Assembly: GCF_000764305.2 (NCBI RefSeq)
Contig: NW_025936659.1
Span: 434,001-498,000 of the forward strand
DNA: 64,000 nt
Direction of reading: 5' to 3'
DNA from: Hyalella azteca
Lineage: Eukaryota; Arthropoda; Malacostraca; Amphipoda; Hyalellidae
The notes below the pieces were generated by a model. It made no database searches. It saw only the letters and a list, made by a program, of their open reading frames with translations, and had not been told where the DNA came from. Positions within the stretch are counted from its first letter, which is position 1. The number at the start of each line of letters is the position of its first letter. The position numbers and the translations under genes are program-made. This document shows positions 47,060 to 59,705 of this stretch, one piece after another.

Positions 47060-49318
47060 TGATTTCGGCACCCATTTATTTATCCAGTAGATGCAGTTTA
47101 TTCATTTGAGTGTAGCTAATTATGCCATATTAAAGTTCTTTGAACTCATTCATCACAAGATTTTTCTGTCATGCAGCGTCGTTATCGTGTAGAACTTGCG
47201 ATTCCGTTTATTATTTTGCATGGCCGTTGTGCCACTTTTGAATCAATTTCTGATAATATGAATGAGAACAAAATGAAACCAATGGTGAAACCAATATGCG
47301 TCGTTACATTAGGCATTGCCACAGTTTACTGCAACGAAATGAAGAGTCTTTGCTCTTGTTTTCGAGTCTTTTCGAAGTAAGGAACCGTGTTCTCAAAGAA
47401 AATCCTTTTCGTGTTAATTATAGATTTTTTGAACACGACAAGAAAATCAAACTAAAATTAAATTATATTGGTGAAAGTTGTTGGATTTCGAGCGATCAAC
47501 TTGGGCTCCTGACATATTCAATTAAGATGAGCTAGGTTCGTCGTCTGCACTATAGTGTTTGAAATGGTAATAATTAACTCAATTATTCGGGCTTTGAAAC
47601 TTTTTCAGAGGAAGCCTCATTTTAGAACATAAATGAGTGATTCCTTAGGTTATTCTTTATTTTTTAATTTCATTCCATTGTTGTATTCATTCCTTATTCA
47701 TTGGAATGAATATGTCAGGGATTCATGGATACTGTATAGATTTGCAGTTTTAACCTGGAAGTGATTAATGTATAATATTTTTATATTAATTTTTGAAGTC
47801 TGTGAAGTTGGGAGCTTTACCATTGATAACACCATCTGCAAATGAAAAAATAATTCTAATATGCTTCATTAATTTCGTAATAAATGTCAATCTACTTAAT
47901 TCAGAATTTTCAAAGATTAACTTAGTTGAGAATAAATCGGTGTCTTAATTGTGGCTACTGCACGCGAGTTTTTCGCTGAACTCGAAGTCTTTCAGCGGCG
48001 GCCAATGGCTGTGGCTAAACGAACGGACGCTCTTTACGACATCGAAACAAAAGGCCAACTGCCTTCCGCTGGTTTCTCTCCGGCTGCTCTTTGATTTGGT
48101 CACTTACGTAGGATAGGAAGCACAACGTTGTGCTTGCTCGGTTGTGAAATTACAGGCAAAAAAATAAACTATTTTTCCTAACTGGAATGCAATTTAGGCG
48201 CAAAAATTCTTCAATACCGGGTCAATTCACTAGCAATGCTTTTGTGTCCTGATTGCGGCATCACGATGTTACACCGGGGATCTGAGGTCAATCCGAATTA
48301 CATTTTTATTTATTTATTTTGCTTTGCATTGTAGATTGGGTTTATCAGCTCTTTTTTGACTATTTATATAGCAACGAGATTTTTCACGCGTCGTCTATTC
48401 TTAGAAATTTACCGAACACCATAAAGAGCGTTATGTTGCAGCTTCATAACGCTTCTGTCAACTCACGCAGCCAATGTATCATGAAACGAGTTTGAGTTTC
48501 GTCGGATATCATCTGGCAAATATAACTGGTCGAACGGCTCGCGCCGATCTGCCTTCACTTCTCTCAAAACCGCCACCATATGCTGTTATTTAGCGAGGAA
48601 GATTCAGGAAACTCACTGAAGGGAAGTCGAGCATAGAATTCTAATGATGAGGTCTGGCATTATATTCGACGTTTCATATGCATCAGCTGTTTATGCGTTA
48701 TAATTTCGTCCTGAGACTTGATTATATTGAGTTCCTTAAGACTGCACCTCATCGGAGACGAAAGAGATGAAGAATATACTCCATCCATATGAATTGTTAG
48801 CTATGATGGAACGTTTGCTCAATGCAGGAATTGTATGAAATTTATACAAACTTCGACCAAAGATACGTCCGGTTATAACTGAATTCATGAATTGCGAACT
48901 CCTCTACAAATTTTTCTTTAGATTTTCCGTTACTCTCACGGCGAGCATTATTTCCCAAACGGGACTTGTTTTTAATTACGATCGGCATAATAGGGTGGCG
49001 TCGACGTGTAACTTATGAGCTCAGTTTGACCGATCTCGCTACTGAATCGTGAACCGCAAGTGCCGTATATATAATTACAGGCTATTGTACTTTTTTTCTG
49101 GCCTTTTCCCGTGATGATCTTTTCCAGACCATCGGCACTGGCGTAGATTCGGGGGCGTGCGCGTCTTTTGTAAAAATTATAGCCGTTTCTTTGAGATTCT
49201 TGCAGAAATTTACAGCTCTAACCGGAATTGCTTTTCTGTCATCCCAGTTTTCAGTTTCAAAGTAAGAAATTTTTTTAAATATTTGTTCTCAATTAAATTC
49301 TAGAGTTACAATAATATA
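47060..49318. other. Gene-free stretch
   Basis: No coding exon or repeat could be supported. A GC-richer patch at 47960-48090 has no identifiable signal. Confidence 0.4.
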
Positions 49319-49320
49319 TA

Positions 49321-49643
49321 TGTCGTGCCGAAATCCCGGAATGACCGATTCTATGAAATTGGCAGCCAGTTGCCGAATCTGTAGAATCAGCGTTTCTATA
49401 CTATAGAAATCTGGAGTTAATAATTAATAGGTCAGTCAGCCAAGTTCCTTTTCTTAAATATTCAAAAATAAAGGAACTTGACCGAACTTCACCTAACCTT
49501 TTCCAACTCTAACTGTGTATTTATGTTCTAACTCTAAATCTAACTTACGATTTTCTTAGTCAGCAACGAAATGCTGATTCTACATATTCGATAACTGGCT
49601 GCCGATTCAATAGAATCGGCAATTTCGCGATTTAGGCACGACA
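49321..49643. mobile_element. MITE with long inverted repeats, TA target
   Basis: The left arm (TGTCGTGCCGAAATCCCG…, about 85 bp) and right arm are inverted complements with scattered mismatches. Shared text includes GCCGATTCTAT-GAA, TCGGCAGCCAGTT and TGTAGAATCAGC. TA flanks both ends (49319-49320 and 49644-49645), as for Tc1/mariner-type transposases. The 323-bp element has no coding capacity. A TA duplication is weak evidence in AT-rich DNA, so class assignment is tentative. Confidence 0.75.
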
Positions 49644-49645
49644 TA

Positions 49646-50785
49646 TACAAGTTTTCAGATATTGAAAATAAATAAAATTGAATTATTGTTAAATGATAAT
49701 ATGAGTAATACAATTTCATGAATAAATTTCTACATCGATAACCGGCCGGTCGATTTGCGCACACTTTTAATTAAATAGTTCAATGAGTCGATCATGCTAG
49801 ACGGTTGCGATGAGGGGAGTTACCGCGTGATGTATTCTTAGTGCAGGTTTATGTAACGCACATGGAACGCAACGTGACCAAACCTGACGCCTGATTGCCC
49901 GTCATGGCGAGGGTGGGTCATGTTACGAGCACCACCTGCTTTCCTGTCAATCATGAACATGCCACACTCGATACTCGATGGATAGAATTTTTGCTGTTTT
50001 ATCAACCCCATAATTGCATTGTTATTATAATATTACAATATATTTAGCTGCGGCGTCGAATGCGGGCAATCAGAAGAGTATTTGATCACTTACTTCGAAA
50101 GGTAGGATTAAACGTTCAGATTTATTTTAAAAAATTAAAAAGTGAAACGTCAAAAGAACCATTCGTTCTAAATTACATAGCTGTAATAAATTACAGCTGT
50201 GTCTAAATTACATAGCTGTAATAAATCCTTCGTAATAAGAACTTTATCCCAGGGTAGGCTAGTGATATACTGTAGTACATTCCCACGGCTCAATTGGAAT
50301 GATGCATCGAATCGGCCCTGAGAATATTTGCTGATAATTATCCAAGTTTTGCGTGTATGTATACGTCACGGGCCTGGACCCACGCGACGCTTTGGACGGG
50401 ACATGTCACCGTTCAGTGCGGATGTCCGCTTTGGGGGAGGAAACCGTTGAGGTAAATTAGTAGCAGAATCATGGTCGTGCAATGAACACTTGTCGTACTT
50501 CTCGTATACCATGATACCAGCACTCGGCAGAGGTAGGCGGTGTTCCAACAGGCGACTGGAGTTTAGATGGCCGTGCTCAAGTATAATTCAAATATCAGAG
50601 ATGGTTGAATGGTTTTAAATGTTTGATTTATAAGTAACAGTTGGTGCCTGAAGTTATTTATCCACTATTTTTACAGTTTGCATGTTAGCTTCTTCGTTTA
50701 TTACATTGCACAGAAATACAGAGCCCTGAATTTATTACTGCTCAAGTTATAGAAAAAGTATAGGCCAGTGCAATAAATTCTGTAG
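49646..50785. other. Gene-free stretch
   Basis: Nothing coding is supported. CTAAATTACATAGCTGTAATAAAT occurs twice around 50170-50226, with an inverted copy of TTACAGCTGTG between, a small local duplication-palindrome. Confidence 0.4.
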
Positions 50786-51028
50786 AAAGAGGTCATTAAT
50801 TTTGCTGATAGAGGGCTTGGTACGTATTTGAGAGCTGTTATTAATTTCGCAGACGGAGGGTTTGGTATTTGAGAGCCGTCATTAATTTCGCAGGTGGAGG
50901 GCTTGGTATTTGAGAGCCGTCATTAATTTCGCAGATGAAGGGCTTGGTATTTGAGAGCTGTCATTAATTTCGCAGATGAAGGGCTTGGTATTTGAGAGCT
51001 GTCATTAATTTCGCTGGTTTTCGCTTGG
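50786..51028. repeat. 41-bp minisatellite, about 6 copies
   Basis: The unit GAGAGCCGTCATTAATTTCG-CAGATGAAGGGCTTGGTATTT recurs from about 50790 to 51028, with small variations (GACGGAGGG, GGTGGAGGG). Central units are 41 bp; the first is longer by an insertion of TACG. Confidence 0.9.
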
Positions 51029-54000
51029 TATATTCTAGGCGATTGCGCTATTGCGAACGAAGTTGTGTCTGTATGTGCGAGTGCGGGCTTGACATCGACC
51101 TTTAAAAGATTCTGGTGATAATTTCCTGGAATTAATTTTTAAGGACGGAAAAATTGTTTGCTTTGATATGAGATGAACGAAGGTGTGCTGTTTGACATGT
51201 ACTTCGGTATCAACACACATGAAATTTCTGTTTTCGTTAAAATGGCTGTTCGTAAATTAGAATCAATATGCTTCAATATGCAAGTAGACCAGCACGTATT
51301 TCCAATAATGATTTATTTAATTAAGCATTTGTCGGAATTCTTTCACCTCAACATTTATAAAGTTTGATTCTGGAACTTCTGGAATTTTTTAGCTTTCGCA
51401 TGAAGACGTCGTTGGTGGATACCACATCATAATGGTTTTTCTACGTCGTGCTTTTGCGCAAATGCATGGACGAATGTAATTAAAATTAGAACATAATTAT
51501 AGTTTAACTAACCCCATTATCAAAAGGTGTATAAAGGCCCTACTGTATTAATCTCCGTAGATATTAAAAAAATAATAAAGTAAAACAATTTCCTATATGG
51601 TCTTCAATTCCTATATTACTGACCCATTTAAATACCTCATTATCACGTAGGAAACGTGAAAAATTATCTTTATTTTCTAATTTGAGAACTAATATAAGTA
51701 GAATAGACACCTATTAACATGAATGGTTTCAATCTATCTCGACGATAAGTCAGTTTAACTCAACCGCCATCGGCCTGGTTTGCAACTTGGCTTCCCGAGC
51801 GAAAGTCGACATCGTCGATCAACATCCCGCCGGCTTCGCTCTTCCTACTTGATGAAAAATCATCCCGCCGATTATTTGGTTTGGTTCCTCTGAGATTTTT
51901 CTGTCGGATTCACTTTCTCTGAGAAACTCTTCCGCTACCGACGAGGCTGGTTCGTCTTTCTACCTGAGTTGTCAACTACCGCAAATGGAGACCAGTTTTT
52001 TGCCGTAATTTTTTACCAGATTTTAATGGCATTCACGTAGTAAATTATATTTTAAATTAGTTTAAATAGGGGAAATATTTGGGAATAATTTTCTATATCA
52101 ATTGATTTTAAGAAAAGCTCTCAAATTTTATCTAGAATATTTTATAGAGAGCTACAAAATTTACGTAGCCATATTTCATTCAATATTATATACTGAAACA
52201 TTTGGTGTACTGCTATACGGAAAATATATAACTGTGGATAAAATAGGTTTATGGAACAACAATCATGGGTTTAGAACGATTTTTAAATGATATACACGAG
52301 TCTTATAGATTGTGCACACGATTAAATATTTAGTTTTCTGGAACTCAATGTTGTGAAACTTCGTCTCTAAATTAAAGTGCTTAAACCATCTAACTGAGCC
52401 ATGCCTGCTTCCTTCTTAGTCAGTATTATTTTGAACACATGAACGGTAAGCGCTACGCTGAAACTCAACTCCATACATCCAGGATTTTCAGGCATTAAAC
52501 AAGCTTATGAAAATAAGGTAAAAAAATAAATGAACTCAATCAACTCTCGTTTTGCAGCCGGCACAGAGCGTGAAGCTTGCACTCTTGGGACAGCTAAAGA
52601 TTTACGATCAAAATCGGTAGATGTAATTCTGCGTTTGGCCGCTCGTGAGCTGTACAAGTGGTATTCTAATCACGACTTTTAGGCAAGATTTATTGATTCG
52701 AGTCCTGAGATTATACACATGGAATCCCTCTATCACAGATATTAAATCCTATTATATATTCTGGAAGTGAATCTTGAGAAATACAGGGGAGAGATCATCT
52801 CTACCGTATCATTTTTGATCGAGAAAATGATATGTTTTCTCATCTGGATGCAGTGATGGTTAAAATTGACTTGAATTGACTAGCGGTTGAGCATGAGAGA
52901 AAAATGGCGCAGGCAAAAGTGCCTCTTCCGGAACGAGATTGCAAAATATGTGATGGAAAATGTTTACTCATAACTCAGCTATCGTTTGTCAATCTCATTG
53001 TATATAAAATATATTGCCTGAACTTCGCGATCGATTGTTGTTAGCGCTTGGCATTTTCTTTGATACCAAATATAATTTTAAAAGTATTTACAGCATTTTA
53101 AGACTACTTATATTAGATTAGATCATGATAACAAAATATATATTCATGTATTTAATATTTTCACTACCTCTGTTCCGTATCTGTAGGTCTCTTTTGAGTA
53201 AAAAATCCTTATAATTCTCAGGCGGAAATTCTATGAAGAAAATCTACACCCACGTTATATAACGCCTTTCATTGCTAGTTAACTTCTGCAATAAAAAGCA
53301 ACAGAAAGTTCATCCATGACATAAACTTCGCCTGTGATGCCCCAGCCGTGGATGACTTTCTAGCACGCACGGCAGTTGGGCGCAGGATCGGTGGTTTCCT
53401 GCGTCATTTTCTGTTTTTTTTTTTTTTTTTTGCGTCAACGACTCCGTTTTGTCTCAGGTTATTGGACGAGCTGACGCTCGAACTCTTCATGTTCGCCACA
53501 ATTCTTTCCGAAACTATGATACAAAAAAAAAAATTTTGATTTTGTTCGACTTATTTTGTTGACTTATTTATATGCAGGTCAAGCGAGGAAAGGTCGTGAT
53601 TTTAAACTTATATTGCATATCAGGAAGACGATGGTCGCGCACAAATTTTTGGCCCATTTTCATTTATTACCTAAGGATAATTTAGATGCTTACTAAGGTA
53701 TTGCATCTAAGCAATTCATAGGCCAATTTAGTTGAAATTTTGCATATATAGATATTTAAAGATAATAGAATAATTTAGAACAATAATCTATAATAATAAT
53801 AGTGTAATAGAATAATCTTACCAGCTACCATGCACACATGAAGCAGACCTCACAACAATGTGGGTACAAACTGAATTTGCACCAACTGCGCAATATCATA
53901 TGCACAATATACTGTAATGAATTACTTTAATCATTATATCACAGGTATCATCAAAAATTTTGGGCAATTTTAAGTAATTTGAGTGCCACTTTAAACACCT

Positions 54001-57000
54001 GCCTCGTCACCTCGAGAGGCCATCACTCATATTAACTTTGTGGGCCATCACACGTCATCATTCCGCTTATGATAAACTCTTAGCTTAAATTTATATGCTT
54101 TTCATCTATGAAAATAATTTTATACCTAGCCATTTATCAAGCGATTTTGATAGCCATCAAGATCAAGATAGCCATTTATTTATCTCAATCTTCCGTTCAC
54201 TAAATATAAAATACATGCAAATGCCATCAGGCATCCTCGTTCGAGGCTCTCAAGCTTCTAAATATTTCGTATCAGTTGAATCTCTTATCCTTATTTACGC
54301 TGAAGAAGGGCCCGTAATAAATTGATAAGTTTTTTGTGCAAAACTGTCCAAATCGTTTAATGACATTCTTAGGAATAAATATGCCAATAACATGCCTTAT
54401 TATTCTATCGAACATTTGATTCTCACTTAGAATAAATTTAATTATTTAGAGGACATAAAGCTCACTTGCCAAAATAATTTTGCTTGAATTGTAAGTTTGA
54501 ACTTGATAAAAATGTAAGTAAGTTTGAACTTGATAAAACTTGATAAAAATCCAATGAAAATAGCATAAACACAAACTTGTCAGTTCGCACACGCAGCCTA
54601 AGGGAAAGACACGCGATGACATTGCAGTGACAACTTTGCGTGTTGCCGACCCATGGTTTGGTCAGACAGGCCTGCGGGTTTGCTTTTTAATTAAGTGTCT
54701 TTGAAAAGTCGGTAGCACAGATCATTTCCTGGAAGAATCGTGACTCGTGCGTCTCTTGTGACGCTCTGGCCACGCAAAACAGTTAAATTTGAGCTACTCT
54801 TCGCTGCGAGAAATCGTTACTTTTCGCCGTCGGTCAAGCTTCAGTTTCCAAGTCATGCGTCGCGAATCAAAGCGTTAAAAATTGAAAGCTACAATTAATA
54901 ATTTGTCGCTTAATTATTAGAATTTCTTAAAAAACATTTTTGACCTTCATAAGAATAGTGAAAGATTCTTCATAGTAGGTATTATTTTAATCACTGTTTT
55001 CTGAGGGAAATACAAGGAAACCATTGATTTTGGCGGAAATTTCGATAGCCTAGTTAACATAAGGCATAGCTAATGCTAAGCTCATTCAAATGAATCAGCC
55101 TTGATATTTTAAATTTTGACATATTTCTGGCAATCGGATATTTTGATATCTACTTTTAATAGGACTTTCTATCAAACCGAGTCATGCAGGTTCACTTACA
55201 GCTTGTTTGCAGTGCATGCACATCAAGATTTTACCATGTGCCCTGTTAACGGTACTTAATACATATAGGTTATTGAAAGTAGCATCAAAAATCTATAGGT
55301 AATTGAAACAGTCCCATTAAAAAATATATCGTTAAATGAAAAAGTCCCATTGATCTGCGTTATTAGCTTCTCTAACCGCTCGCGGAATTACTATAACTGC
55401 AATTTCTTACGAATTTCAATCAAAAGTTTCATTCCATCCTTTCTCACTGGAGAAATTGACTGTATTATACCGTGAACCCTCTCATCATTTCCTGGCGCTC
55501 AGACCTGTTATGCCATGATCGTGCCCATGTCATCGTTACGGAAGATTCGCGCCAGTGAAAGTTGGGTGGGTCGCTCGCTAGGAAAGGCAGGTCCTATTGC
55601 TGACTTGGTGATGCCAAATGTAATATGGGAAGAGAAATGTAATTACCAGTCACAAATGTAATTTGAATTATAACTCGAGTTATTATTTAATATAGCAATT
55701 ATCTTACGTGCCTCTACTGAATACTATCATTACTCGTGCAGCAACTGCGCACACATTTCGTTCTTGAATTTGTTATAGTTTACCTTCAGGTATTATTCTC
55801 TCGTGCTTTTATTTATGCAATCATTGGCTTCTAAACATTAGTAAGACTATCTTTAGGAAATGATGATCGTGGTTCTGACGACACACAACTGATTTAGGTA
55901 CTGAGTATAATAACAATTATCATCGTTGGATAAATGGCATGGCTGCGTCGAGTTTTTTACATGGTGATTTCTAATTTAATGGATGAGCGAGAGTGAATTT
56001 GTCTCAATTGAGGGGCACCGAAATTGCGTGTGCTCGTTCGAGAGCGACAGTGATGCCAGCAGTGGGTACGGTGTGTGTGTGTCGTGCGAGTTCCGTTAGA
56101 AACATGCCGAGTTCGAGGCTGAGTGATTACTTATAATTATAAAGGCAGCAAAGTGAAGGCCGCTCTCTCGCTTGCCGCCAACAATAAATGTGATCAAAAG
56201 TGATTATTTTTCAGGAAATGGATTTGATTCTAGGCAAAGCTGATTAAATTTGAATAGATATTTGCTAACGCAGTGTATTAAGATGTTATTGTTTGAACAT
56301 TTTTTGCTATTCCTGTAATTTTCTCCTGTATGACTGGTGGTTTTGGAAAGATAAGATCGCAATAAGAGTTTATATAAAAAAAACACGCTGAACGTAAAAT
56401 ATGCTAAATAATGTCGTGTTCTATGCTGCAATAAATTTTTATCAACTATCACTGGAAGAGCGTTTGTATACATGACCTTAGGGAGTGTTTGTATACCTGA
56501 TTGAAAACTTGGCTTTCTAATCCGGTATTTAATTTTCGTAAATAGTATCATAAATTCATTGGTCAGTTGCAGTATCATTTTCTTCGTCGGTTACTCCAAA
56601 AATGACATTTGCATGCAGCAGCCGTGAAGTGTGAAAAGAGAAAATCATTCAATGTGCTTAAATAATGACAAATATTTTTGTGCAACTCGTTGCAAAATGC
56701 TCGACATTATTGCTTTTAGCTTGTTTTTTTGACGGTTGGGAAATTTTTATTCCATTTGTCAGTGTGTTAAGTTCTGAGTAAAACAACTCATGAGCTCAAT
56801 CGTGAGAATAGGCAAATTTCACCGAAATGACTGAATACTATTCGAATTTTATTTAATTTTCTTTTAAAATGGCTTATGGGTTTAGAGGTCTAAAATAATA
56901 GATTTATTATTGATAAAAGATTCATTTTTTGAGCAGTTATTATAAGCATCTCACATTTAATGAATATAAGCCAGAAATGTAATTTATATCGACGTTTGTC

Positions 57001-59700
57001 CTCAAAAGTGTTTTTCTAAATCAATTTTCTGTACATGCTCGTTTTCTTCGTTTTTTTGGGGGGTTTCTAAAATAATGTTGGCAGTGATGTAAATACCATG
57101 AGTTTGACTAGAATATAAAGGCCACTAAGGCCATAAAAATAAGTTTCAGTCTTACAGAGTCCCAATTCTCGGTATTAGGAGAAATTGGTTCAAATTATAA
57201 AAGAATTAAACGAACTGCCTAAAACGTAGGAATATATATTATTGGACAAAAATGGAAATTGCAACTGGTATTTTTTTTTACTATATTGTCTATTGTCAGT
57301 CATATTGATAAAATTAGTATCCAAGTATTTGGTAATATGCGTTACTGTCAGTGTAATAAATGCATATCGGTATAATTAGGGTATGTTGCTGTCAGTATAA
57401 TAATGGATACTCGCTACTAAATCAAGTCAATTTTCAAAAAGTCACTTATCAGCACCATTTGCTGCTAGATAATTTATTTCAGATCGCCATGGACGAGTTA
57501 TGCTGGCTGAAGTGCATCCGGGATCCATAAGAACGATGCTTGCGAGATGCATGGAGTGGTTAATCGGGTTTAAGCGGCTCGATCGTACGATTAGTTTGAA
57601 ACATGAAAGAGGATTGCATTATAAATTTCCTGTGCTGTTGTCATCGATGAGTATCTCCATTCTGGTTCTCGAGTTGCCAAAATTATTTGACTCACGACAT
57701 CGAATCACGACTATTTTCGAGTTTTCGGGAACTGAGTTGTACCTTAGGAAGTTAGGATATATGTATATTACTATTTATACGTTTATCTGCCTGAACTTCC
57801 TAGAGTACAAACGAATCTCAAATTGCTTTATTTTCTCCAGTAATAAATACATTTCCTACCTTGATGCCACACGTAATATTTTTTGTGACTTATTACCACA
57901 AACTTGACTATCATCTGGTTGTTGTTCATGATAATTTCCTAGCTGGCTATTAAAGCGACCGCACATTCTTCTTGACCTTGGTTTCCCAGTCACGAGTTCT
58001 TGTAACGGCCAAATGTCATCTACGACGCAGGCTTCGTCGCTACATGGAGACATGCGCGGTCAGTGCTAAGTTCGTCATTTTAAGAAGATCTTTGGAGCAA
58101 TTGCGACTGTTGGGCGGTATTAACTGATTTATGGGATTTATGATTAAATTTCAGTAGCATGTAATAAGCGAAAATACTTCTTAGATCTCTACAGAAAATT
58201 CAATTAGGTTGTAGTCAGCAACAATCCAGCATGGATTTCTCGCTTGTAACCATGATCACACAGTAAATAATAAAATTTAAAAGGGAGTTAATATTCGGAT
58301 CTAAATACGAGGACAAGTTACCTGACATTATGATATGAAGTTTTTTGGTCACGTACGTTAGTGAGCCGTCTGGTAGTTTTGCAGGTGACCATTGAGACGA
58401 GATTTATCTTTTACATATATTCAGAGTATAAATTAACTTTATTTGACAACATCGCAATACCAGCAATATACAATAAATATAAGGAATGTTTTAATTTAAT
58501 CATAAGCCAACCTTAGTTCACACAATGATCATAAATATAGTTTCTCAGTTTTTAATATTCGCTCAACCAAACATTAAGAATTGCCATTATATTAGAAATA
58601 TAATAGAAATGACGAATGAATTGTTTAAATCACTCAATGGAAATCAGGATCTACAAAATATTTTTGAAATATTACAACGGATCTGTTGAAATTAGGATCT
58701 GCATACATCACAAGTGCTCATTTTATAAGTTATGAGCCCCATTCATAATTATAGTTATTATTTTATTTTTAGTCCTGACATATGTTTTACTCGCACAGGG
58801 AATGTGAGACTTGATGAATAAATATTGAGGACGGTACATGATCTTTGCCGTCCGCGGCGAGCAGTCGTGCCGGAAACAAGTGGCTGTCCTGTTAGCTTAC
58901 TTATTAGAAAAAACTGGCCGAGTTTCGCAAAATTATTTAATATATGCAAGATCAACGATGAACCTAATTCTGATAGGTATTATCTGAAGGAGTCGATCCT
59001 AGCAGGGATTGTCATCCGGGTATTAATAATATCGTGATTATTCGCCTCCAGTTATTCAAAGCTGCGTTGACATTTTGCACCGAGCTCGCGTATCCCTCAA
59101 GCTGTTCATGGTCTGAAATATGACTCGGTCATTTCCTGTTGGAACGTTGGAAGCTAACGCTAAAATTTATGCAGTGTTTAGCTCGTAAACTTTCATGTTC
59201 ATGCATTTTATGCAGCCATTGTGGTTTCAATACTTCCGCTCGAAATTCTTCATGATATCGTAAGATTTACTTGAACTCGGGAAAATCATTTAGTTTGATG
59301 AAAAATCACCAACTTTGAATGATCTTTTATAATGACACGACTCGTTCGCTACTGGTAAATTTTTTTATCGAGTCGATGTTGCACAGGAACGACTGTCAAA
59401 TTTATCGAAAAGCTTCGCCGTGGAATTAATGCTCTACTTTGTTCTGAAATCTTTCGCCGTGTCGCAGCAGGTGTCGAAACTTTGATGAGAGCGATTCTCG
59501 GTTCAGAATGTGCGAAACATGTCGTCTTTTATTATCTAGTTGAGTAATACTTAATTTTCTCAACATTTTAGTAGACATCACCGTAGTCCATGAAACATTT
59601 AAATGCTCTATATTTAAGTATTTTCGCAGCGACTAATTGAGATTTTATCCGAGAAACTATCATTGCACCATCTCTGAAAATTAACCGCATTTGTTCTTCT
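51029..59700. other. Noncoding stretch within the putative intron
   Basis: No gene, element terminus or tandem array is supported in these 8.7 kb. Noted items are an 18-base poly(T) at 53414-53431, a short GTGTGTGTGTGT at about 56070, and a GC-richer patch at 54590-54850. At 57483 a good acceptor (ATTTATTTCAG) is followed by a frame open for over 130 codons in the phase needed after exon A, but no acceptable donor was found and composition soon becomes noncoding. Confidence 0.45.
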
Positions 59701-59705
59701 TTCAG

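Larger units (their letters stand above)
20220..59705 (+). other. Putative giant intron of the HSPA12-type gene (about 39.5 kb)
   Basis: It begins with GTGAGTAC after exon A and ends with a pyrimidine-rich TTTGTTCTTCTTTCAG before exon B. Both ends are canonical and phase-compatible: exon A leaves one base and exon B begins with two, together forming CAT (His). It carries most of the window's minisatellites, one MITE, two R1 repeats and several exon-like segments, so further exons of this gene or nested genes may be inside. That the two exons belong together is inferred from strand, phase and similar serine-rich composition, not shown. Confidence 0.5.

Noticed and set aside
57483..57907. Possible cassette exon of the HSPA12-type gene (acceptor ATTTATTTCAG, phase matching exon A)
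   Set aside because: No acceptable donor restores phase 1 before coding character disappears, and the frame runs into AT-rich noncoding composition.
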